In this document: positions 58,876-64,000 of the stretch, one piece after another | Layout: every line of letters begins with the position of its first letter | Position numbering within the stretch: position 1 is the stretch's first letter | From: Vreelandella alkaliphila | GTDB lineage: Bacteria; Pseudomonadota; Gammaproteobacteria; Pseudomonadales; Halomonadaceae | Assembly: GCF_016107625.1 (NCBI RefSeq) | Contig: NZ_JABASV010000006.1 | Coordinates: 1 to 64,000 of the forward strand | DNA length: 64,000 nucleotides | Reading direction: 5' to 3' | Notes under the pieces: generated by a model | What the model saw: only the letters and a program-made list of their open reading frames with translations | Database searches by the model: none | Told to the model about the DNA's origin: nothing | Translations under genes and position numbers: made by a program

Positions 58876-60549
58876 ATGCTCACGCAGCTAGCAATCCAAG
58901 ATTACGCTATTGTTGACCGCCTTGAACTCGACCTAACCCGTGGTATGACGGCGATTACCGGGGAAACTGGGGCAGGCAAATCGATTTTACTCGGGGCACT
59001 TGGCCTATGTTTGGGTGAGCGTGCCGACGCTGGCAGCGTGCGCCATGGGCGTGAGCGCACCGACCTTTCCGCTCGTTTTGATATTCAACATCTACCCGCT
59101 GCCACAGAGTGGTTGACTGCTCGCGAGCTGCCTGCTGAAGAGTGCTTGCTGCGCCGTGTGGTTACAGCCAGCGGTCGCTCCAAAGCGTGGATCAATGGCC
59201 ACCCTGCCACCATCGCCGACCTAAAATCGCTGGGCGAGCAGCTGATTCAAATCCATGGACAGCATGCTCATCAGGCACTTATGCGTGAAGAAACCCATCT
59301 CGCCCTGCTAGATGATTATGCCGGGCTACGTGAGCGTAGCCAGCAGTTGGCTGAAACCTTCCGCGAGTGGCGCAGCGCCCGGCGGCGATTAAAAAAACTC
59401 AGCGAAGAAGGCAGTGAAGTTGAGGCAAAGCGGCAGTTGCTGCGCTACCAAGTAGAAGAGTTAGATCAGCTGGGACTGGCAGAGGGTGAGCTGCAAACGT
59501 TAGAAGAAGAGCAGCATACTCTCGCCCATGCGGAAGAGACGCTGCGTGAAACCCAGTTTGCCGCCGATTGCTGCGCGAGCGATGAAGGTGGCGCTCTGTC
59601 GCTGTTAAATCAAGCCTATGCCCATTTAAGCGCGCTACCCGGCAGTGACAAAGGCACACTGGCCAATACCTTGGCCATGCTTAGCGATGCGCGCATTCAA
59701 GTAGAGGAGGCTTCAAGCGAGCTAAATCGTCTTGCCAGTACTACCGAACTAGACCCGGAACGCCTAGCCTGGGTAGAAGAACGGCTTGGCGATGTCCACC
59801 GTATTGCCCGCAAGCATCACGTTGCCCCGGAAGAGATTTGCGCGCTGCATGCCCAGCTCAGCCAGGAAGTCGAACTGCTAGAAGCCAGCGACGACGACCT
59901 GGAGTCGTTAAGCAACCAAGTGTCTGAATACCGCGAGCGCTATCGCAGCGATGCCAAACAACTAAGCGAGGCGCGACAAAAAGCCGCCGTTCGCTTGGGC
60001 AAAGAAGTACAACAACAGCTAGGGTTCTTGGCCATGGGTAAAGCACGTTTTGACGTGGACGTTACCCCGCGTGAAACGCCTACGCCAGAAGGCCTGGACC
60101 ACGTCCAATTCCTGATTAGCGCGAACCCAGGCCAGCCTGCTAGGCCGCTAACCAAAGTGGCTTCGGGCGGTGAATTATCGCGCATCAGCCTTGCTATTCA
60201 AGTGGTGGCCGCCTCCCACTCCACTATTCCCAGCCTGGTCTTCGATGAAGTGGACGTGGGTATCTCGGGAGCGACGGCCGAAATTGTCGGTCAACTGCTA
60301 CGCAAGCTCGGCGAAAACGGTCAAGTAATGACCGTCACCCACCTGCCTCAGGTCGCCGCTCAGGCGCATCAGCATCTGCATATTGAAAAACGTGCCAAAC
60401 GAGATAGCACGCTGACCCATATGGCCCTGCTAGACGAGCGTGGTCGGATTAGCGAGCTCGCCCGCATGCTGGGCGGTGTAACGCTATCTGACCAAACACT
60501 CGCCCACGCCCGCGAAATGCTGCACGCTAGCCAACGGCCACCGCACTAA
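58876..60549 (+). CDS. recN: DNA repair protein RecN
   Basis: SMC-like ATPase acting early in double-strand break repair. Walker A in ITGETGAGKSILLGALGLCLG (about residues 30-50), a central coiled coil (about 155-365, interrupted), the ABC signature VASGGELSRISLAI and Walker B LVFDEVDVGISG. 557 aa. AGGAGG precedes the ATG. Stands alone, divergent from grpE, with a LexA-like box upstream. Confidence 0.96.
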   Translation: MLTQLAIQDYAIVDRLELDLTRGMTAITGETGAGKSILLGALGLCLGERADAGSVRHGRERTDLSARFDIQHLPAATEWLTARELPAEECLLRRVVTASGRSKAWINGHPATIADLKSLGEQLIQIHGQHAHQALMREETHLALLDDYAGLRERSQQLAETFREWRSARRRLKKLSEEGSEVEAKRQLLRYQVEELDQLGLAEGELQTLEEEQHTLAHAEETLRETQFAADCCASDEGGALSLLNQAYAHLSALPGSDKGTLANTLAMLSDARIQVEEASSELNRLASTTELDPERLAWVEERLGDVHRIARKHHVAPEEICALHAQLSQEVELLEASDDDLESLSNQVSEYRERYRSDAKQLSEARQKAAVRLGKEVQQQLGFLAMGKARFDVDVTPRETPTPEGLDHVQFLISANPGQPARPLTKVASGGELSRISLAIQVVAASHSTIPSLVFDEVDVGISGATAEIVGQLLRKLGENGQVMTVTHLPQVAAQAHQHLHIEKRAKRDSTLTHMALLDERGRISELARMLGGVTLSDQTLAHAREMLHASQRPPH

Positions 60550-60594
60550 ACGCTTTTTTTCAATCGATAACGCGCTAGCAAACGCCACATACTA

Positions 60595-60651
60595 TAAAAA
60601 ACGCCCCTAGGGCGCGAATGAGTCATCACTCGCACCCTAGAGGCATTTTAT
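60595..60651. terminator. Bidirectional terminator between recN and fur
   Basis: GCCCCTAGGGCGCGAATGA and the near-inverse TCACTCGCACCCTAGAGGC form a long stem with a few mismatches; an A run precedes and a T run follows, so it can serve both converging genes. Confidence 0.85.
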
Positions 60652-60660
60652 TTAGCGCGA

Positions 60661-61113
60661 CTATTTTTTATTTGTGGGGCCGCTGTCCTGTCGGGTTACG
60701 TCCGACCCACGGGGGCGTACGTAAAGCACCAGGGCATGGTCCACAAGTTCATAGCCGTGCTCTTCGGCGATCTCTTGCTGACGTCGCTCGATGATTTCAT
60801 CGACAAACTCAATGATTTCACCACTTTCTAAACACACCATATGGTCGTGGTGGTCTTCTTGAGTCATCTCGAACACCGCGTGGCCACCATCAAAATTATG
60901 ACGGATCACCAAGCCTGCTGATTCAAACTGAGTCAGCACGCGGTACACGGTAGCCAAGCCAACATCCTCGCCCGCATCAATCAGTGTTTTGTACACTTCT
61001 TCTGCGCTAAGGTGGTGTTGACCCGAAGCATTTTCGAGAATCTGCAGGATCTTGACGCGCGGCAGGGTCACTTTCAGCCCGGCTTTGCGCAGTTCATGGT
61101 TCTGATCGGCCAT
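60661..61113 (-). CDS. fur: Ferric uptake regulator Fur
   Basis: Iron-responsive repressor. Winged-helix DNA-binding half (ELRKAGLKVTLPRVKILQILE, SAEEVYKTLIDAGEDVGLATVYRVLTQF) and dimerization half with the HHDH metal motif in EDHHDHMVCLESGEIIEF. The second cysteine of the E. coli CxxC zinc site is Ser here, as in Pseudomonas Fur. 150 aa from the ATG at 61113, with GAAGAG upstream. Divergent from bamE, a very conserved pairing. Confidence 0.95.
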   Translation of the reverse strand: MADQNHELRKAGLKVTLPRVKILQILENASGQHHLSAEEVYKTLIDAGEDVGLATVYRVLTQFESAGLVIRHNFDGGHAVFEMTQEDHHDHMVCLESGEIIEFVDEIIERRQQEIAEEHGYELVDHALVLYVRPRGSDVTRQDSGPTNKK

Positions 61114-61185
61114 GGTTGCTCTTCGCAGTAACAGGTTAGGTCGGGTATGATCGACCGAAACCACGATAGTGAAGAATAGGCTCAA

Positions 61186-61635
61186 ATGCAAAAATTGACT
61201 CGTATCATTACTCTTTCCGTTGCCCTAACCGTTGTTAGCGGCTGCAGCTACGTTGGCGTTTACAAGCGCGACATCCCTCAGGGCAACTTGGTGACCGAAG
61301 AAATGGTCAGCCAATTACAGCCAGGAATGACCCGAGAGCAAGTCACTTATGTGATGGGTCGCCCGTTGCTGGAAGCCCCATTTGACACGCGAGAATGGGA
61401 TTACGTTTACCGTCTTGATAAAGCGTACGCGGGTGTTGAGCAGCGGCGTGTAACCCTCACGTTCGATAACATGGGGCGTCTGGTGAACGTTGAACAGCAA
61501 GGTGATTTCTCTAGCGATCTGCCGGTCAGCACGGATACCGGCGCAGGCCCTGCAACAGAAACAGCAGATCCAATCACCGGCATCAACGCACCTAGCCAAC
61601 GAGTACCTACGTCAGAAAATGCCACAGCGCCATAG
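61186..61635 (+). CDS. bamE: Outer membrane protein assembly factor BamE (SmpA/OmlA)
   Basis: Lipoprotein of the BAM complex that inserts beta-barrels into the outer membrane. Signal peptide with lipobox VVSGC (Cys about residue 20), then YKRDIPQGNLVTEEMVSQLQPGMTREQVTYVMGRPLL, the SmpA/OmlA core. 149 aa, with a low-complexity Thr/Pro tail. Divergent from fur. Confidence 0.94.
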   Translation: MQKLTRIITLSVALTVVSGCSYVGVYKRDIPQGNLVTEEMVSQLQPGMTREQVTYVMGRPLLEAPFDTREWDYVYRLDKAYAGVEQRRVTLTFDNMGRLVNVEQQGDFSSDLPVSTDTGAGPATETADPITGINAPSQRVPTSENATAP

Positions 61636-61657
61636 CCAGTGATGTCTTCCGAATAAG

Positions 61658-61966
61658 TTACTCGCCTCTGGCTTGACGCTTTGCCCGCTCTAGGCGAGCA
61701 GCTTTGGGGTCTATCTCCAATGGGCGGTAGACCTCAACACGATCTCCTGGGCGCAGCGCTTCTTTTTCAGGCTGGCGCAGCGCTTTGCCAAAAATTCCCA
61801 GCGGTGCCTGTTCAAAGGTGTCGCTGGGAATCTCGGGAAACAGGCTGGGTAGATCTGCCATCACTACCGCTTGGCGTGCGGTTGTGCCTTGGCGCACCTT
61901 TAAGGCCACTAGACGCTGTTTGTGCGGCAAGGCAAAGGCAACCTCTACCGAGAACGTATCAACGGC
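61658..61966 (-). CDS. rnfH: RnfH family ubiquitin-like protein
   Basis: Small beta-grasp protein paired with RatA in most gammaproteobacteria. FSVEVAFALPHKQRLVALKVRQGTTARQAV and ALRPGDRVEVYRPLEIDPKAARLERAK are typical. 102 aa from the ATG at 61966, which lies inside the last codons of ratA (8-nt overlap). The function is not well defined. Confidence 0.88.
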   Translation of the reverse strand, partial: AVDTFSVEVAFALPHKQRLVALKVRQGTTARQAVVMADLPSLFPEIPSDTFEQAPLGIFGKALRQPEKEALRPGDRVEVYRPLEIDPKAARLERAKRQARGE

Positions 61967-62393
61967 CATAGCGCTCGTCAGCACGCTTCGTGAAGGCATC
62001 GACAAGCTGCCCCGCAATTTGCTGAAATAATTTTCCAAACGCCATGCTAAGCAAGCGATTGGCAAATACAAATTCCATTTCCAAGCTGACTTTGCAGGCG
62101 TTTTCCCCCATCGGGATAAATAACCAACGCCCTTTAAGCTGCTTGAACGGCCCTTTTACTAACGACAGCTCAATCCGCTCGGGGGCATATAAATCATTTC
62201 GAGTAGTGATTGTTTGCTCCACACCCGCACGTCCAAGGGTCATCTCGCCAATTAAATGCGCCTCGTCATGCTCTAGCAGGCGCGCACGGCGACACCCCGG
62301 CAGGAACTCGGGATAGCGTTCGAAGTCATTAACCAGATCGAACATTTGTTGGGGGGTGTGCCGCACCAAGGCGGTACGATTAACGGTTGGCAT
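61959..62393 (-). CDS. ratA: RatA family START/COQ10-like protein
   Basis: START-like lipid-binding fold related to mitochondrial Coq10; in E. coli RatA is reported to hinder 70S assembly. TALVRHTPQQMFDLVNDFERYPEFLPGC and FKQLKGRWLFIPMGENACKVSLEMEFVF are family features. 144 aa from the ATG at 62393, preceded by GGAGAGG. Divergent from smpB and overlapping rnfH, the standard arrangement. Confidence 0.9.
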   Translation of the reverse strand: MPTVNRTALVRHTPQQMFDLVNDFERYPEFLPGCRRARLLEHDEAHLIGEMTLGRAGVEQTITTRNDLYAPERIELSLVKGPFKQLKGRWLFIPMGENACKVSLEMEFVFANRLLSMAFGKLFQQIAGQLVDAFTKRADERYGR

Positions 62394-62519
62394 TGACCTC
62401 TCCGCTGACTTCACAGTGCCCAAAGCGTATCATGGGAAACATTTTTGTAGACCTTGAATGGTATCACGCCTCCCCACATAACGAAGGGGGTGCTACTGAC
62501 AGATCAACGATGAGGTTCC

Positions 62520-63011
62520 ATGGCCACTAAGAAAGGTAACAGTAAGGGCCCTAGCAGCAGCGTTATTGCCCAAAACAAGAAGGCTCGGTTTGAGTACCAT
62601 ATCAACGAAACCTTAGAAGCAGGTTTGGTACTCGCGGGCTGGGAAGTTAAAAGCCTTCGCGCTGGTAAAGCACAGCTTACCGACACCTATATTTTGGTTC
62701 GTAACGGCGAGGCTTTTTTACTAGGCAGCCATATCATGCCGCTTAACACAGCAAGCACCCACGAAATTGCTGACCCGACGCGCACGCGTAAGTTGCTTCT
62801 GCACCGTAAGGAAATTGCCAAAATTTTCTCGGTAACTCAGGACAAAGGCCACACTTGCGTGCCGCTCAAGCTCTATTGGAAACGCAACAAGGTGAAGTGT
62901 GAGCTGGCATTGGTGACCGGCAAACAGCTGCATGACAAGCGCGCCACCGAGAAAGATCGCGACTGGAGCCGTCAGAAAGGTCGGATAATGCGGGAACATA
63001 ACAAGGCATAA
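62520..63011 (+). CDS. smpB: SsrA-binding protein SmpB
   Basis: Binds tmRNA and takes it to stalled ribosomes. [35 protein letters not shown] and [12 protein letters not shown] in the OB-fold, and a basic C-terminal tail [21 protein letters not shown]. 163 aa. GAGG lies before the ATG. Its partner RNA begins 45 nt after the stop. Confidence 0.96.
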   Translation: MATKKGNSKGPSSSVIAQNKKARFEYHINETLEAGLVLAGWEVKSLRAGKAQLTDTYILVRNGEAFLLGSHIMPLNTASTHEIADPTRTRKLLLHRKEIAKIFSVTQDKGHTCVPLKLYWKRNKVKCELALVTGKQLHDKRATEKDRDWSRQKGRIMREHNKA

Positions 63012-63056
63012 CTGGTCAATTCGCTGTGAGCACGTTAGAATGCTCATCTGTAATCA

Positions 63057-63435
63057 GGGGGCGACATGGTTTCGACGCTGGTGACAACCCTTGCGGTGCA
63101 TGCCGAGAGCGTGATGTATCTCGTAAATCCCACATCACGAAAAATAGTCGCAAATGACGAAAACTACGCTCAAGGCGCGCTAGCAGCTTAAACACTGTTA
63201 GCTTCTTGTCTGGCCCAAAGGTGATGTGCCTATTCATCACTGATGGGATACGAGCTAAAGCTGATAGGACCGCGGTTGGTGGTGTCTTCTCATCAATCGT
63301 TAAACTTAGAAGGCTCGCGTGGCTGAATCCTGATCGTCGGAGTCAGTTGCGTTAAAGCAAATGACGAAATCTAAGCATGTAGAGCCAATAGGCGCGTGCT
63401 GGCGGACGCGGGTTCAATTCCCGCCGCCTCCACCA
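63057..63435 (+). ncRNA. ssrA: Transfer-messenger RNA (tmRNA)
   Basis: One-piece tmRNA of 379 nt. The 5' GGGGGCG pairs with CGCCTCC before the encoded ACCA; the 3' part has a GGTTCAATTCC-type T arm. The tag frame is at 63150-63191: a resume Ala codon then NDENYAQGALAA and TAA. It follows smpB directly, the usual order. Confidence 0.96.
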
Positions 63436-63451
63436 CCTGACTATACAAATC

Positions 63452-63474
63452 AAGCACCTACGGGTGCTTTTTTT
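63452..63474 (+). terminator. Intrinsic terminator after tmRNA
   Basis: AAGCACC and GGTGCTT form a 7-bp stem with a 4-nt loop followed by a long T run. The following stretch to 63600 holds no gene and no integrase remnant that I can support. Confidence 0.88.
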
Positions 63475-63601
63475 GTGCCTGTGGTCTGAAAAGGGCCTGT
63501 TTAGGCATAGTGTGGTCAACATTTTGGTCAGTTTTTCTTAAACGCCTCATCCCCTCGAAGCTAACCACGTGTAGCGACAGAATTCAGCACAATTGCATTA
63601 T

Positions 63602-63616
63602 TGATACAATATAACA
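63602..63616. promoter_or_regulatory. Zur-like palindrome before the His-rich gene
   Basis: TGATACAATATAACA resembles the gammaproteobacterial Zur core TGTTATAnTATAACA at 13 of 15 positions, and lies 45 bp before the GTG start of a His-rich exported protein. Confidence 0.45.
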
Positions 63617-63660
63617 TATCATTTTATGTGTTTAATTCTAACGTTTAAGGGAAGACACCT

Positions 63661-64000
63661 GTGCCACGCTCTTTATTTCTGCTTACACCGCTTGCCACTG
63701 CTCTGCTTATTAGCTCCTCTGCCTATGCAGATGATCACCATCATGGGCACGACCACGGCCATGATCATTCTGGTCATGCTCATGAGTACGACACTTATGA
63801 ACATAACGACGATGGACATAGTAACGATGAGCATAGCGAGGCTGAAAACAGCATTAACGTTTCCTTAGTTGTGGAAGGCATCTACCACAATCGTTTTTCA
63901 GGAGATGCAAACTCACCTGCAGGCTTTAGCCATGAGCACGAAGGCAGTCACGATCATGAGGGAGGACACGACCACAGCGGCCATAGCCATGATCTCGACA
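63661..64000 (+). CDS. His-rich exported protein, 5' part only
   Basis: The frame opens at a GTG (63661) preceded by AAGGGAAGA at 5-6 nt and stays open to the window edge (113 codons). A signal peptide is plain: RSLFLLTPLATALLISSSAYA, cleaved near residue 24. Then two His/Asp/Gly-rich blocks (DDHHHGHDHGHDHSGHAH and SHEHEGSHDHEGG), separated by INVSLVVEGIYHNRF, which looks like the first beta strand of an outer-membrane protein. Such blocks usually bind zinc. Probably a zinc-related outer-membrane or periplasmic protein; family not settled without the rest. An overlapping ATG frame at 63626 is a shadow. Confidence 0.7.
   Translation, partial: MPRSLFLLTPLATALLISSSAYADDHHHGHDHGHDHSGHAHEYDTYEHNDDGHSNDEHSEAENSINVSLVVEGIYHNRFSGDANSPAGFSHEHEGSHDHEGGHDHSGHSHDLD

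Noticed and set aside
63436..63600. Integration site for a mobile island at the tmRNA 3' end
   Set aside because: tmRNA ends are common targets, but there is no integrase and no repeat of the tmRNA 3' end within the window.
63626..63868. ATG-started 80-codon frame overlapping the His-rich gene
   Set aside because: Different frame, no ribosome site, and composition is a shadow of the His-codon repeats; the GTG frame at 63661 has a good ribosome site and signal peptide.

Overview
The window is ordinary-GC gammaproteobacterial chromosome, most probably from a Halomonas-type organism (order Oceanospirillales). The basis is gene order: several blocks follow the Pseudomonas/Halomonas layout (yggS-proC-yggT-metX-metW; dksA-gluQ-cbrX-cbrA-cbrB-crcZ-pcnB-folK-panBCD; rpsO-pnp and infB-nusA-rimP; carAB-greA-yhbY-rlmE-ftsH; grpE-dnaK-dnaJ). 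There are no insertion sequences, CRISPR arrays or prophage genes; nearly everything is housekeeping.

Layout. 1-400: leader and tandem promoters of an rRNA operon that runs off the left edge on the minus strand. 408-9534: tyrS, anmK, a pilT relic, yggS-proC-yggT, metX-metW, a DUF4426 protein, sfsA and an aminotransferase. 9721-20734: dksA, gluQ, the CbrX/CbrA/CbrB carbon-control system, a large CA-rich small RNA that I call as a CrcZ homologue, then pcnB, folK and panBCD. 20943-32125: thiolase, MFS transporter, pnp, rpsO, truB, rbfA, infB, nusA, rimP. 32421-44796: initiator tRNA-Met, tRNA-Leu, secG, tpiA, glmM, folP, ftsH, rlmE/yhbY, greA and carBA. 45360-52089: a purine-salvage and catabolism cassette (NCS2 permease, XdhA, XdhB, guanine deaminase) lying between carA and dapB. 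52226-62393: dapB, DUF2218, a DMT transporter, dnaJ, dnaK, grpE, recN, fur, bamE, rnfH, ratA. 62520-64000: smpB, tmRNA and the start of a His-rich exported protein.

How the parts work together. The most interesting region is 14310-16414. CbrB is an NtrC-type activator that retains the GAFTGA loop. Just downstream, a near-consensus sigma-54 promoter (15926-15941) is followed by about 460 nt carrying eight A-rich AANAANAA motifs, seven of them matching AANAANAACAACA or differing by one base, and ending in a hairpin terminator. This is the architecture of CrcZ, the Hfq/Crc decoy RNA of Pseudomonas, with more decoy sites. The purine cassette carries an exact 7-2-7 palindrome matching the E. coli RutR consensus upstream of the permease, divergent from carAB, and a degenerate copy upstream of xdhA, which suggests a link between purine uptake and pyrimidine status.

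Other regulatory signals that can be read directly: an H-type pseudoknot in the rpsO leader, a sigma-32 promoter before grpE, a LexA-like box before recN, a terminator inside the carAB leader, and a Zur-like palindrome before the His-rich gene. The annotation is from reading alone; no database search or folding program was run.
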